64,000 bases of DNA from Echinococcus granulosus (Eukaryota > Platyhelminthes > Cestoda > Cyclophyllidea > Taeniidae), in the NCBI RefSeq assembly GCF_000524195.1, contig NW_020170456.1, positions 150,833 through 214,832 on the forward strand. Reading direction: 5' to 3'. Below are positions 1 to 14,236 of this stretch, one piece after another (position 1 is the stretch's first letter; every line of letters starts with the position of its first letter). The notes beneath the pieces were generated by a model, which searched no databases, was not told the DNA's origin, and saw only the letters and a list, made by a program, of their open reading frames with translations. A program made the translations under genes and the position numbers.

Positions 1-649
1 AAGCACAATTTAGCACTTACAGCGGAGTCAACAAACCAGACTTACAAATTAACTGTACCAGTTCTTTCATATGGCGGCGCACAAACCACTACGACTGACG
101 AACCGGTAAGGCTTCCAATCGGGTGGTCCTGACGGTCATATATACTTTCGTGCGTACCAATCAATCAAAACAAAGCAATCCAATCTGAAATGTGTAATCG
201 TAAATGGTAGGTTTCATCTAACGCCTTTAGTATATTAAAGATAACTTCAAATTCAACCAGGCAAACTAACACATTGAGACATAGTTAGGAGTGAAAATAA
301 TTGCCAAAATACCATAGTCAATAATATGTTGACGACTGGTTGTCTGTGAAAGTAAATAGCTTGGTTTTACTCTGCTTTACATATATTTGTAAAAATGCAC
401 CATAAACAAATCTCTTAATGTGGAAGCCGAAAAAGAGTATTCCCAATGGACGCGCTACTTCATTTTAGTTTAAAGTTAAAATTATTTAAGCTTTTCCGCA
501 TTGCACCTACAATTTTTAATGCCAGTAAAACAACCTTTGAGTTTTTAAGAATAACCGCCTTCTTATCCACTGCTTGGAGTTTTTATTGAATGCTCTTATG
601 CTGCTTGTTACCCTGTCAAATGCGATTTTTAAAAAATTTATTATTTATA

Positions 650-847
650 TGTGATACGATGGTGGTTTACCCCTGTTCTGGTGAAGCGCCACTTTTGCAC
701 TTTGAATTAGCCCCCTTGTACCTCGCTAGGTGGGCTGGCCTTTTGGGCCATGCCAATAGACCAGATACATTCTCCGTGCTGAATATATATATATTCTGCT
801 CGAGTATTGTGCCTTCTTTCGTCTTCAGGGAGTCTCTGGACGCTACA
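650..847 (+). repeat. LTR-like repeat, copy 1
   Basis: A copy of about 198 bp of a repeat family seen five times in this window. It opens with TGTGATACGATGGTGGTTTA and closes with GGACGCTACA, so the ends are TG...CA. It contains a TATATATATA stretch about two-thirds along and the shared core GGCTGGCCTTTTGGGCCATG. The bases directly outside read TATA on both sides, compatible with a 4-bp target duplication. No second LTR in the same orientation is visible nearby, so it looks like a solo LTR or a miniature element. The class is inferred from the ends and from the fuller copy at 25159-26511. Confidence 0.7.
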
Positions 848-960
848 TATAGAATATGGATTGTCACCTAAAATATAGCGTAGTTTCTTTTACTCTCATA
901 GATTTTACTTGAAACACAGGACTGCATAGTGCTTGTGTGGAACTCCGTGAGGTGCAATTG

Positions 961-1162
961 TGTAGCATCCCGAGACTTCCCTGAAGACGATAGAAGACAT
1001 AATATTCGGGCAGAACTCATATATACTTAAAACAGAGAAAAATGTTTGGGCTACTGGCATGGCCCGAAGGCCAGATTACCCAGCGAGGCACATGAAGGCA
1101 AGTTTAAAGGTTCAAAAGTTGCACCCTGTTAATACCTAGGGATAAACCACCATCGTATTACA
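961..1162 (-). repeat. LTR-like repeat, copy 2 (inverted)
   Basis: The same repeat family in reverse orientation. Read on the minus strand it starts TGTAATACGATGGTGGTTTA and ends TCTCGGGATGCTACA. It lies 113 bp from copy 1 with the two 3' ends facing each other, so the pair could fold into a long hairpin. The flanks ATTG and GTTG agree at three of four bases, a weak hint of a target duplication. Confidence 0.7.
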
Positions 1163-2680
1163 GTTGCAGCCTCTAAAAGTATAGTACGGGTTTCGCTCTA
1201 TAATAACTGTGCGCAAAATTCGCTAGTCGAAGGCGTATGACCTGTCGTGGCAGAAACAGGTGCTGTTGTGGCGTGTCTCATATTTTTTAATCAAGCCACT
1301 AAATAATACGAGAACAATGCGCAGGGTACCGATCCCAACAATTCTCTGACACATGGATTATTCTTGATATTTTCTCCACATGTTAGACGAACAACTTGGC
1401 CTTGTGGTTGAAAAGAAGATGCTAGATGCCTTTAGCAAAATATTTCGTTCAGGATGCTCATAGGCCGTGAACTGAGAGTGTCCTCCGATGTCTTCCTGCT
1501 AAACACGGAAGTAGCAGCCAACAGCGTTCCATAGTAGGTACCGCATCTGGAAGAATTTATGAGAAAATCTTTAACAGAGCCATTAGTCACGACTGTCATA
1601 TGTCAGGCAGAAGAAATATAACGCCAAACGCAGCCAGACTAATGCCTACCAAGAAGGAAATTTAGTACAAATATACGGGCCGATGCCTCGACGCAGAATA
1701 GAATACAAGGTTAATTACCTTTTAATCAACGACTCATTTCGAGTGGTGAAGTTCCTCTCAACTACAAACTGCCTCTCTCGCAAAGCACAACTCTACACCC
1801 AATCAATGTTTACTCATTACAGTAGGATGAGACTTCACAAAGGTACACTACCGCTCCGTTACGAGCACAGGGTTTATTTACCGAGGGAGGAGCGGAACAA
1901 CAAGATGGCAATTTAAAGACAGACCATAAGGGGGCGCCATGAATGGTGCTAAAAGGACAAGAGGACTAAATGGCACTTACAATGCTTAAGTGAATCTATT
2001 GTAGAGGAAACGGGCAGACAGCTTGAACATCATGATAGAGAAATGTGCAGAACTCCTAGAAGCAGAGGATAGACTAGTTCCCCAATCCCTCTAAAACTGT
2101 ACCTATTATCGCAAACTCTAATTAATGAGCGTGACTCAATCAAATCACTCTTCCTTCAAAGGGTTGGAAGGCCAGAGAACAAAGGATAAACGAGTATAAT
2201 GCTATAATGGGATTTGAAGGTTTTTGGCAGAAGGATGCATGAAAGATACCGCAACACTTTCTTATGCATAGTTTTAACACATCCAAACCCACATTCTACT
2301 TTTTGATTATGTTGTGTTTTATTTGTCTTTTAATCAGGGTTTGAGGACCCTGCAAGCATTAGAGTATCCTTCAATTATTATTTGTCTTCGCCTTTGAAAT
2401 CTAACTAACACTATAGTTGTGAATATTCGGATATTTCCTGTTTTAGGGATTTTGCAACTGGCGATAGATCAAATTACTAAGCAATGATTTTGAGCATATT
2501 TTTTTGCGTACAGATAAGCTTTTAAGTTGACTTCAGTTATAGTATTGTAACGTGCTATTCTTCGTTAATGTTCGCAATTACCAGTAAGAAATTCGGCCTC
2601 GACCCAAAGCTTGTTTTCATGTGCTGCTGAGTGCGTCCTCTTTCGAACATATTTGGCTGAATTATCTGTGGGCGCGGATA

Positions 2681-5600
2681 ATGTGGCTAACTCCGCGTCT
2701 CTTCGCGCTGCAAGTAAAGGCCGCTGAGAAATTCGCCAAATATGCATCTTTTAGCCCGACTCCACTTTCTTTGAAGACTCTAACCTCCTTCGGTTGTTTA
2801 GCATCATTCCATTTACTGGTACATTCTAATAGGACAAAATCCCAGAGCAGATATTATCCAGTCCACACGTTTTTTAAGCACAGAATTGCCCGTCAGGATT
2901 GCAAATATTTTGCAAGAACTGCGTTTACTTCCTAGGAAGCTGTTGGAGACACCCTCGGCGTCGTTAGTGACCAGTTGGTATGTTGGTGTTCTGGTCAGGT
3001 TATTCCCTCTTAGGTATGAGGAGTCATTTATGAGTCTTATAGACTTTGAGGACAAGACTTTAAATGCCAAAGAATGTGAAAACTTTTTGGTGTTTTTGGA
3101 CAAGGCCTTATCCAGACACAGCACAGTTGTTGAAACAATGGCAGCAGTAGGTTTTAGTCTGCGCCTCTTAAGTACTTTCTTGCAAAGGGTGTTATGGAAA
3201 TGCATGAAAAGCATGGAGAAGATCCTGTCACTAATAACCAGTTGCAGTACTTCTTGGATAGGCTTTTCTTAATGCGAATTGGCATTCGTATGCTCGCAAG
3301 TCAGCATTGTAAGTGATTGTGACGCATTGCCTTTTTCCACGATTTGTCCTTCGTTCCTCACAGTAGTTTATTTCCGTCACACTGCAGTGCTGGTTTTTGG
3401 GCCTGAATTTAATAAACACCATCGGTTTGTTGGATGCATCGACCAACACTGCAACGTCGTGCACATTTTACGTGATGCCTACGACGATGCAAAATTGCTC
3501 TGTGATCACTATTATGCAGACTCGCCCAATATGGAGGTTTCTCTTGTAAATGGTGCGCCTCAATACCACTTTTTCTTTCTTTGGATGGTAATCACCCTTA
3601 TCTGTTTCTGTGTTCTGTCTTACGTCTGATGGGGAATTCCTATTTATTACATCATGTTATCCAGAAAGTGGTAGATTATGCTTTACAGTGGCTAGGTGAT
3701 TTGTATCTAAATTTATTGAATGATTCGTTAGTTTTCTGGCGCCTCTTTTATTACATACTCTAAAAAGATTGCTTGATCCATTCTCCTATTTCGCCTAGGT
3801 ATCTTCTCTCATGCTCCCAGTGATCTAATGGTTACTTTAGGTTATTCAGAATGTACGGGATTGTGACAGCATAAAATGTATGCGTCTTAAGTGAATTAAA
3901 CCTGATTTTGGGGCTGTGGTCTTAAAAAAGAAATGTGTAATTGTTTACTTACTCTTTGTTATCCCTACAGACGTAAATGGTGTCATTGAATTCGTCTACG
4001 TCCCGTCCCACCTCTATCACATTCTTTTTGAGCTTCTCAAGGTGAGCTGTTGATGTTGGAGGAAGTGCTCATTTTTGGTAATTTTTTTGCCTACTCAATG
4101 CATCCTGCTATTGCTTGTGGAAGTAATGTCAGAGTTTGTCACCTCACGGGTACAAAAATAAGTAAAATTCCATCTTAATATACGCTGAAATTTATCAGTC
4201 TATCTTTTCACCATGGATACATATTCAACCTTTGGAGCCTGCATGACTAGTGCCATCTGCTGAAATTCTATCAAATTTCCTGCCTGGTTTCACTGTTTAC
4301 TTTAAAGATGACCGGCCGATTTACCCTTGACTAGCTATTTCTAATTTGTGGGATTTTTTTGGGGTTCATGGCAATAATGCTCCATCAACTCCATTTCATC
4401 GTATTAAAGACCTTTGGAAATACTCTCTATCCTCTAACATATCAATAAAAAGTTGTGGGAATGTATTTCACGGTTCAACACGTTCGTCATTATAGTCCTC
4501 GCAGAGGGCAATCGACCACCATGGTATAGAGATTTCATATTTCAACAGGTTGGCATTTGCTCTGCCTTACCAACTCGAACGTCACGTATACGTGATGGTG
4601 GTAGCAATTGTGTTACCAACTTTATTTGTCTATTATGAGATTGGGACTTTTGAGAATCTAATGCGTCAGGTAGGTCGACACTTTTTTCTCCTTTTGGTTG
4701 CAAAAGTGCTAGGCAATGTTAGAGGCAAAAGCAGACAAAGTATACGAGTAAATCAGTAGTATCTGAAGTTGCTGCGTGAATAACCTTTAGGCGTCGGCGT
4801 GAGTTGCGTCATACGCGTCTGCTCATGTACTTTTTGTTTATATTTTATCATGGTTCTCTCGCGCATCATATGTCGTCTCGTTTGTTTATCACCACCGCCT
4901 CTTGGACTGCTAACTTCGAGCTCACTTGTAGATGGCGGCCTCTGTGTAATGATACAATTTATTAACGTCTAATGTAAATATCCGGCACACCTTTTTCGTT
5001 TTTGAAAAGTTTGATTGACTTCGTCTACCTTCTTTCCTGATCGATTAAAATGTGCCAAAGTGGGGGCCTTTTGAAGGCATTAATTTTAAGGAAAGAGGTA
5101 CACAAATACTCAATGACACGTAATTTTTTTTTGCTAAACAAACCGTTTCCTGAGTGTATTTCTCCATGCCGTCTGCAGTAGCTCTGATAACAGACGAGGA
5201 CGATTTATTTACGTGATTATTGTGCCTATTTATGCTTTCCCTCGAAAACGCCCAAGGCGGTTGATATTCAATGCAGTAGGCATTGCCGCCTAATCGAGAG
5301 CATTCGTAGTTGAAGTTTTTTTCCCTGCCTCCACTTGAAAAAAACCATTAGTGGTACGGGTTAGAAACGCCTTCACCACTCTAGGCGCAAAAGAGGATCT
5401 GTTAACCCCTAGAGAGGGAGGCGACGAACTTTCATTGAAACTTGGACGTATTCTTGTGCCTCACCAACTGATGTATTCAACCTTTAATTTTTTTTTCAGT
5501 AAAGCCTTGGCCCAGGTTAAACTCACAGATAATTAGTTAAAAAGTATATGCGTCCTTTAGTACATAATCGGCCCCTTGCCTGGCCCAATTTTAACCATGT

Positions 5601-7670
5601 AGGCAGCACTGATATGATGTAGTGTCCTCTTTGTCTCACAGAATGCTCTTCGTGCCGTGGTGGAGAAGGGTCGAAAGTCCAGCAACGATGAATACCCAGC
5701 CATCAAGGTCCTGATTGTCAATGGTGAGCACAATGTTACCATCAAGGTTGGTTTGGAATTTTACGTGACCTATGCTTGAAGTGAGGCATTGTAGATCACT
5801 TGATACCTTAATTAATCTTCGTTCCTACTGTCATTGAAGTTTTGTGTGCACAGCTAACCCACATGGAGGGCACTTTGTCAATCATAAAGTGGCTTGCAAA
5901 AGCACCTTTTAAATGTCTTTAATTGGCCTCAAAACCTCCTCCTTTTGTTCTCGCTTCCTACAGCAAAACTAATCGTGTGTAAAAACAGGTTTTTTCCGCG
6001 CAAACAGTATTCCATACATGATTAACGATGACATGCTGACATGTGACATAGTGATGAAGCATCACGGTTCGCTTAGGTTTTTTGACATGGTCTCTGCATA
6101 CTTCTCAGCGGAACTCACCCAACAACCGTCGTTTACGGCTTGCATCTCACCTTGATGCATCTGGTTTACGTCTTACTTTTTTTTGCTTTTTTCGATGTGC
6201 AAACTCGTCTAGTTCTGGCAGTAAGGGTCGGATGATTCATTAACATTCAAGGAATTTGTCGTTTTGGAACCGGCTTTGAATGTCCTTTCTTTCTTGATCA
6301 AGGTTGTGTTTTCATGTGGCTCTAGGTCCTCCACGGCATTCTAGAATGCGTGTCAGATAGTATCAAACTGTTCCAAAATCCCAAAACTGTGCGATCTTTC
6401 TTATTAGTAGTTGCTAATTACGCAACATAACCGCCTCTATCTCGCATCTCGTTTTCAAATGTTGCCTTTGGAGTACGGTCACAACCCCGGAGTCATTTGG
6501 ACTTGCGTAAAAAAACGTTAAGTTCGGGACGATTTATTTGGGAAGCAAGAATTGGGCGCCTCTAACATGCTAAAAGTCCGCATTGTTTTTTTTTGCTTTA
6601 ATGCAAAGGAGATTATTGTATTTTTCTATATGGGTATGTAAGTACACTTTCTTTTGCAATAATGTGGTTGGGGTCGCATGAGACAACGTAGAAGTGTGTG
6701 TGTGTGTGTGTTGTGCTTCGTTGATTGCGCTGGCAGGGTTGTTGCATTTCTCTTCGCGAAGTACTTGAAAACGGTCTTTGTCTTAAGAAAAAACCGTGGA
6801 TAAATAAGTGGTAAATAACTAATGGTGAATGGGAGGTTGTCAACTGTTTGAGCTGGTGCTTGGATAAATGAGCGCGCAGACAAGTAAATGGTGTACTAGT
6901 GGTTGAGTGAATTACTGGATCCGTCAATAAGTGGACGGATAGTTGGATGGGTGATCAAGCTGTTAGTTTAATGGTCGAATGGTCGGGCGAAGAGGAGTGA
7001 ATAGTTGGGTGAATTGATGGTCAGCACCGACAGCACACCTTTGCACACAATAGGTGACTTCTTTAGTCAGTATATCACTACCGTATATAGGTGAAGATCC
7101 TCAAATTCTCTGTGCCATCCACTCAATCCACCTTGCCAATGCCTGTTTCAAGTGATCATTTATCTCAATCACACCAAATCTTGCTAAACAGTGCGGCAAA
7201 AATCACCTGGTAGAGCTACCCAGTCACACCCACTCCATCCAACTAATCTAGTTGTCATTTCTCTTACCTCTTCACAGCTCTCGGATCAGGGTGGAGGTTT
7301 TCCCCGATCGGTAAATGATCAGCTCTTCCGGTACACCTATACCACGGGCGGCCTAAGGACAGGCCGCAGTGAATCACTCCTCTCTCCCTCGACTGGCTAC
7401 GCGCCGATTGCTGGCTATGGGTATGGACTGCCATTGTCACGACTGTATGCGCGCTACCTACATGGTGATTTGAGTTTGTCAGGCGCGGAGGGCTACGGCA
7501 CCGACGCGTACGTTTACCTTATGCGTCGAGCCGCGGATGCGGATGAATTCTTGCCCGTCTTCAATCGCACCTCGGCTCGACGCTACGAGTCGGTGGGCAT
7601 ACCGATTGACGACTGGATTAACCGCAATATCACCCACGAGACGCCCCTCCAAACCCCGTCGCAGATATAG
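2681..7670 (+). CDS. PDK: Pyruvate dehydrogenase kinase, mitochondrial (8 exons)
   Basis: Phosphorylates and inactivates the E1alpha subunit of the mitochondrial pyruvate dehydrogenase complex. Exons: 2681-2818, 2862-2977, 3014-3146, 3188-3308, 3388-3552, 3971-4041, 5642-5746, 7278-7670; joined, 413 aa with all phases consistent (human paralogues are about 400-435 aa). In order: the N-terminal segment FSPTPLSLK, ELPVRIANILQEL, the histidine segment LSRHSTVVETMA, the N-box ELLKNALRAVVE, the G1 box SDQGGG, the ATP-lid glycine motif GYGYGLPLSRLYARY, EGYGTDAYVYL and a C-terminal DW pair. The lid motif reads like PDK rather than branched-chain ketoacid kinase. The segment between G1 and the lid is longer than in the human proteins and Ser/Gly-rich. 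Introns 1-3 are only 43, 36 and 41 nt. The start is the ATG that gives the usual short PDK leader; an upstream in-frame start cannot be excluded. No operon partner is visible. Confidence 0.95.
6697..6713. repeat. (GT)n microsatellite
   Basis: A short run of eight GT units lies in the last large intron of the pyruvate dehydrogenase kinase gene. Confidence 0.8.
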
Positions 7671-10600
7671 GCAGCCGCCCGTCTTGCCTCCCCCACCCTC
7701 CATCTTTGAGCATCACTCCACCCCTCCACGCGCTGCCCGCTTAATATTTTCAAAGAGTGCGGTCCCCTCGTCTCCTCTTACTTTTTTGTACAAAATGAGT
7801 ACACGCGCCGAACCCAAAGTTCAGAATCAAGTGATTCATACCTTCTTATGGTGTAGTGTTCTCCCATTTTTTCTTGCCCCTTTTGCTGGGGCGGGGGTTT
7901 CAGTCTTGCACCTGGGCCCTATCAGGAGGGCACCTTTGTTTAAGCTGAAAAGGCGTCTATTTCAGATAACCTCGTTTTGTCAAGGCTTTGTGTCATTGTC
8001 GGTTACTTTCTATAGTTTGATCTGCGAATTTTTCAAGTTCCACCCCATGGGCGACTGGTCAAAATTTTCGAAGCTTGACGCATTCGACTCGAGTGTCACA
8101 AGTGTACCTTGTCACCCGGACAAGATTGTGCCACAGACAGGTAGGTGGGCGTCTTCTTGGATCTGGGTTTTCCTGGCTCCAAGCCAACAATGGGGGAACA
8201 ATTCGCTAAGGGGCTCGCCTATCACAGAAATATAATTTTAACAATGGTGATGTTACACATTTGAGAGATTACCACGGATCGGTAGTCGGATCTCATGTGC
8301 GCGATTGTCAACCTCTGCCGTATTTCCGTGACGCTCTATTTTGGATGGACGGATGTAGCTGTCGCACATATGTGACGCGCTAATGGAAGTGATAGGAATT
8401 ACGATTTAGACGTAGTTGGAAACGTTCTTCCTTGAAAAAGATTTCAGTGAATTAATTTGGCTCGAGTGCTTGCGTCTTCTTCTAATCGAGCTCAAGTTGC
8501 GGACATCGCTTTATTATTGAGTTGTGGAAAGGATTTCCCCCTTTTACAGTCTAATACGGTCTTTCGTTTCCATTTCCTTCCATACTTCATTGCTTTGTGT
8601 ACGCACGACGGCACACCTCAAGGTATTCAATGATCACGTGACGTCATGTCATCCCCAGGGTCTGCGCAGTGACCTTGCAAGCCCATTGGTCTGTGCCTGT
8701 CAGCAGCTTGTCCGCCTCGGATACACATCCGTGGGCCGTGGTACCTTCGCAACCGGGATTCGAATGTCTTCGTTTCTTTCAAATAGGACACTTCTGTGGT
8801 AGTTGGAGTCTATCCCTTACAATAAAATCTGAGGTATTTTGCTTGACAGCTGGTTTCTTCCATTAGAAGTTCAGACATGGTGGTCACTGATTGACGTAGG
8901 GTGGATGTATAGCTGGCCCCACAAAAGATGCTCTACTGATAACAACTACAACGGTCTTTCGGGGCAAATAATTGGTCATTTCATCAATTTGTCCCAACAG
9001 AAGACCAAATAGCACGATGATAATGCTAACCTTGACGTTAACGGTTGATTTGTCTTTCGGAAGCGATCCCCAAGGAGGACGTCTGGGGAATTGGACTCAA
9101 AATCAACAAAAACTGCTTCAGACTTTCCTTTAGCTTGATTAACCGTAGATGATATTTTACTTGATTTGTTTACCTCCGACAATAATCATTGGTTTCCTCC
9201 ATAAAATCGACACCTCGGTGAGCGCGTTTTTTCGCTTAAATTTATGCTAAAATAAACTTCCTTCTATGCCACTTTATATTACTTGTTGAAAATAGAGTGC
9301 ACAAGCTGGAAGAAAGTGTTGAAGTACCCTTTTTTTTACGGATTTTGGCAGCCCTCTGTCGAACCAAATAATCATGCGGTGCTTACCACTGGATGTGCGC
9401 ATCCTATTGGTCATCGCTTGCATCAATTTGATTGGCCAATCACCATTGTCTCCCCTTCGCCCTTTCACTGAGGCAGCGAAGCAGGGATGGGATCACGCAC
9501 AAACTGCGTGATGAATACGTGCCCAGATTAAATGTTGCCATCGCTAGGCAGCTACCTTTGGGGAGTGAGTTTACCCAATGAAAGGTAAAGTACACCTTCG
9601 GATCGAGAAATTTAATGTTTTCTGAACTCTGTCATTAAATTTGCTAGTCGTAGCAAATGTGTGGACGAGTTCGCGAAAAACTTATTGAGAATCACTTGCT
9701 CCGCCCTCCCTTCCCTTTGTTTAAGTCACTGTTGCCTCCATTTCTGTGTAAGGGACTCGCGTCACCGCCATTGCTGCGCTCTAAGCTTGGTTTGGGTCGC
9801 TGAATGGAAGTATTTCATTTGTCTTTTGGAATCACCGTTTTCTACCTACAGCGTTTTACTACTCAAGTCTGAGGCGTTCTGGTCTTCTCGGACGGGTAAC
9901 ATCGCAAAGTTACTCGCTTGGTCTAATTTCTCTACCAGTAGAATGGGAAGTTGCAAGACCGCTTCCTCCGCCCCCTTGATGACAAAAGTCAACTGTTGAA
10001 GGTTTGGTCAGGAGGCCGATTTTGTTCCAGAAGTACCTGCCTCAAAGATAACTAATCACAGGAAGCGGAGGGGGGTGGTGTGGCAGGACAAGCTTGAAAC
10101 ATCAAATACCAGCCCTCCTCACTCGTTTAGACATAAGTTAGGTTTTTACTTCGGTGATGTTATTTAACAGCCAAATTTTAGAGAAGGAAAATGAAGAATA
10201 TCGCAGAGATTCTCACTTGAAGTACCAGTAAAGGGTGATTGAGTTAAAGAAGCAATTAAGTAAGGTGCCTTCCATAATTTTTCTTTCATCGTAAAATGCG
10301 TCATTTTGTTCTCTCTTATTGGAAAAGAAATTGACACAATCCACCACCACGCGTATCCCCGCGGTTTTGAGGGCAACATCTGGATGTCATACCCTCCTGA
10401 TCTTCAAATCCGCCCATATGTCGGTAATGCGCGGCGCCTCTCCTACTGCCGAGACTCCCTTGAAGCCGTAATAGGAAGTATCAATATAGCTGGCGTAGAA
10501 GGCCAAATGGTAGAGTGCGTGTAGATAAATGCTTATTTTCTGTCGCCATGCAGCCCTGCTTCTGCTTCGTGGTCCCCACGATGACCATCGCTAGGCCCAC

Positions 10601-13600
10601 AACGCTTAACATCGGCAGGTCTGATTGGGTTGTCTGAATATCACAGTCTGCGAAAAAGAGGAGCGCATGGATAAGAGGTTGTTTGGGAGGAAGTGCCAAA
10701 AACAAGGTGAATTTGTTTACTGTCTCCCTAGAACTGCAGTAAGGGCATGGATGATATAGGCATGACCCACATCCCACAGAGCTTAGTGAAAGTACAGAGC
10801 GCGGAGGTTGTCCATTAAGACATGTTGAAACGCTAGAACTAAACCTTCGGTAATGGTCTAGCTTATAACCCCTAAAGGGATGACGCTGATGGCGGTGGTG
10901 GTGAGGTAGTGGGAGGAGTCTTATAAGCAGCTAAGCGCAACTGGGATCCACTCACGAATCGTTAACAGTGGGGGAAAGTAGTCAATGTAGGCTCTCAATT
11001 TTTTAACTTCTTTCAAGTTTCTTTTTTGGGTGTTTAGTAATAACGCGCCTATCTTAGATTGTTTGTGTCCTGGCTGAGAGACTGACTGACTTGTCCCTAA
11101 GGGGACCGCCGACTTGGCACAGCTTTATGTACCAGATAAGCTTTCTTTTGTAGAAGCGTCCGCGAATGGACAAATCAGCGTTGGACTTTATGCTTGATGC
11201 TCCAAGTATTACTCGTGAGAAGACGGCATCCTAAGATGGGACAAAGGTGAGACCACATTCTCAGCTCGGGGATTACCACCTCTCGGCATCAGGCGGCGGT
11301 TATGTGCATGGGCTTGGATTCAGCAGAGCTCTCACCGGACGTAAATCCGGCGACAACGACTTCACTATGGACATATTTACCGGCTGACGACTATGCCTAC
11401 GCGATGAAGCCTAATTTCCACGTATTCATAACCTCTTAGATGACCTTGACCTGGTTAAAAGTACATGTACCAGTTGCCAATGCCATGTAAGCGCAACCCA
11501 TGGTAGGCTCTAGAATGTCTGTTGAATTCAAATTCCGATAGCAAACTTGTGGAACGGCAAAGGAGGAATGTGTTTTCGGACTAATGTGAATATTCCCCAG
11601 CATCACGTGCTTCGTTCAATTCAAAAGGCAAGGACTGGATGGTTTACCTCTTGCCTTACTAATGAAGGATAGTATCGTGTATTGGTGCGTGAACGATATG
11701 CAGGAGCTGGGTGACATGGAGCCAGTCTGGGGATCTAATCAAAGGAGACTGAAGAGACCCCCATTCTTTGTGACTCACGCATGGTCATTTGTCAGCACCT
11801 ACCATTGTCTACAGACTGGACCCAAAGAGAATACATTGATTTGTTGCTAAGAGGAGGTGATGAAAGTGGCACCAGGACGATGATAAACAGCGTCCATTCG
11901 TTGCCCCTATCTCAACTCCGTCCTTCCAATACTGGTTTTCTTCCACTTTGAGTTACATCTTCCTACAAGGGATGCTACTTACATGGTCCCCTCTACGACA
12001 GACTTATTCGCATCAGGATGGACGGCTGCCGCCTCGATTGATATAGACTCTGCTCACCTGGGTTAGGTTCGCTTGTTACTGCCATCGATGAAGCGCTCGG
12101 GAAATGGCCAAAGGCATAATAAAGCACCACTAATTTCTTTCCAATGCTCACTGTAAATTAAGCTTTATAATTGGTGCAAAATTGATTAGATTTGACAGGG
12201 GTTGGTCACTTTTTGAGGTTTAAGGCACCAGCTCACCATATACACGAAGCGGTTTTGGACGTTTTATTTCTTAGAATCCCTTTTGTGGTGGTATGTTTGC
12301 CTTTCTTGGGTCTGTGCAAAGTAAGCAATTTAGGCCACGAAGGCTGGAACAGATAACGGTGACTTCATGAGCGCTTGCGGAGAGGGGATCTACAAAACGT
12401 AACTGAGGTGTTATTAGTACGTCCAACTCATGGGCGTGAACCGCCTTGCGAGGTCACGACGTAGAGCCCAGCATAGGGTTGTGTCTGAGAGAAAACTCAG
12501 GAGGAGTTCCTGATGGTGTGATAAGGAATGAACTGTGTACAATTACTTTATTTTTCTTTCTGCCATCATATATGAGGCGTTTAAAGGTTGACTTGGGCAG
12601 GGGCCCGAACACTATCAACTCCGCCAGACACAAAGGTATACATTGTGATTAGACGCATGGGAACGAGAGGAGATTGAGCGGCACAAATGGGTAAATTTGA
12701 AGGGGATCAATTTAGCAAGACCCAAATCAACTTCATCATTCTGTGCTCTAATAATGTTGTTTAAATCACGTATACTATTTATCGACTTCTAAGCAGACTT
12801 CAAAACACACATTTAATTTTTCAACATTCTCAATTAACTCTTAAAGCTTTAAGAAGAAGAGAGAGGGAGGGCGATTTATATCATCTGCGGTGGTTCGGGT
12901 CTTCTCCAAAGTCGTAAGAAATCAAAAGACCATTGCAATACTACCAGAGGTCTGAAAGGCCGCAGGCATGGGGCCGGACACCATTTCGCTGAGTTAAAGC
13001 ACAATTTGCGCAGTCCTAATTGCCCGCGCAATTAGGCGCAAAGTTAAACAAGCTATTACAGCACTACATCAGTCACGCCAGGTAAGGTAGGCCGCGTATT
13101 GACGTGCAGTACAATCCAGCCGATTTCATCTCGACTTCCAAAAATATAAAACTACCCAACTGGGAATCGTTATGCTTACCTTGGAGGTTAAACGGCGTCA
13201 TTATTCGTAATGATGGTGAATTAAAACATGTTCATAGTCCGCACACATTTACGCATACACTAACGTCATACGCACAACCTCAGCAGGGAAAACAAATCAA
13301 ATATTTAAACAAGATTAAATTGATAAACAAAATAGGTTTATAGGTTACTAATACGTGTTTAAATGAAGCAAATAAACTGTAGCTGTTTGTCTCGATTCGA
13401 AGTATGCTTAATAGGGCGGATTTCAACGCTATTTAGATTACACCATGTGAGGGCATTTGTTTGTACAGTATGGTTTCTGTAGGATCTCAACTATTCACGT
13501 ACCTTTGGCCGTTATCACTAGGGTTGCATTTGCATATTTTCACAATTTTTGTTTTAAGTGCATCAAGTCCCATGAGCATTTATGCGGAGATATTTCCTCG

Positions 13601-14236
13601 CTCGTGAATCGTGCAACGACGGCAGAGAGAAATGGAAAATGCAGAATATCTTTCGTCTTTAGTTCTAGCCAAGTTTCCTATTTTTAAGGTGTAGCTAGGA
13701 CTATCTTATAAGACGAACAAACCTTATTCCGTTTTACTGCCACGGGGCAACTACAAGATAAATGGCCGCTACAAGCACATTCTACGCCAAATTTTAGCCT
13801 CCAAGTGACCACTTAGTAGGAAACCTTATCATTGCATTGCAAAGAGAAAGGGTCGAAATGTAAACAGTTAATGATCAACGCCTGACAATGTCACACAAAT
13901 ATGATTGCCAGCATACAAATAAGCTAACTTTAAACGAAGGGAATTCATTGACAATTTAACGTTAATGAATTATTTAACACTGCTTTAATCAAAAATCACC
14001 GAAAAGTTTTCTGAATGCTGTTGGAAAAATTGTTCGTAAAGCCTAAAAAATATTTTTCATTTGCTGACTTTGAAATATGGCTCTATACTTTATATTATAA
14101 AATTTACTTGAGCGTGACCTTAATATAATCAACGCCAGCCAATAGCACAGGAGCTGACGCAATTATGCCGTAAGAACACTCTATATATTGTCAAGATTTA
14201 CTTTCTAAGCAGGCGGGATTCCTAACATGGCATCAG
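7671..14236. other. Long stretch with no recognised gene
   Basis: 6.5 kb between the PDK stop codon and the first DNA ligase III exon that I can place. Open frames here are short or of odd composition and match no family I know on either strand. An AATAAA at 8821-8826 is a possible but distant poly(A) signal for PDK. The missing 5' exons of DNA ligase III (mitochondrial leader, PARP-type zinc finger) could lie in this interval, but I could not find a Cys/His pattern that fits. Confidence 0.5.
8821..8826 (+). terminator. Candidate poly(A) signal AATAAA
   Basis: Canonical AATAAA about 1.15 kb after the PDK stop codon on the sense strand. It is the first clear one noted downstream. The distance makes assignment to PDK uncertain. 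Confidence 0.3.

Larger units (their letters stand above)
1..2680. other. Intergenic region upstream of PDK
   Basis: AT-rich DNA with no coding exon that I can recognise on either strand. The only structured content is a pair of inverted LTR-like repeats at 650-847 and 961-1162, listed separately. The remaining open frames are short, lack plausible splice partners and resemble no family known to me. The promoter of the downstream pyruvate dehydrogenase kinase gene should lie near the right end, but no clear TATA or initiator element stands out. Confidence 0.6.

Noticed and set aside
2819..2850. Alternative shorter first intron of PDK ending at GAGCAG
   Set aside because: It leaves the phase inconsistent or removes residues conserved between TSFG and ELPVR; the acceptor at 2861 gives exact spacing.
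7537..8235. Open frame of 232 codons overlapping the end of PDK in another frame
   Set aside because: Its first part is a frame shadow of the PDK last exon and the remainder has no family match or splice support.
8690..8770. tRNA-like GGATTCGAATG string
   Set aside because: No acceptor, D or anticodon stems could be paired around it on either strand.
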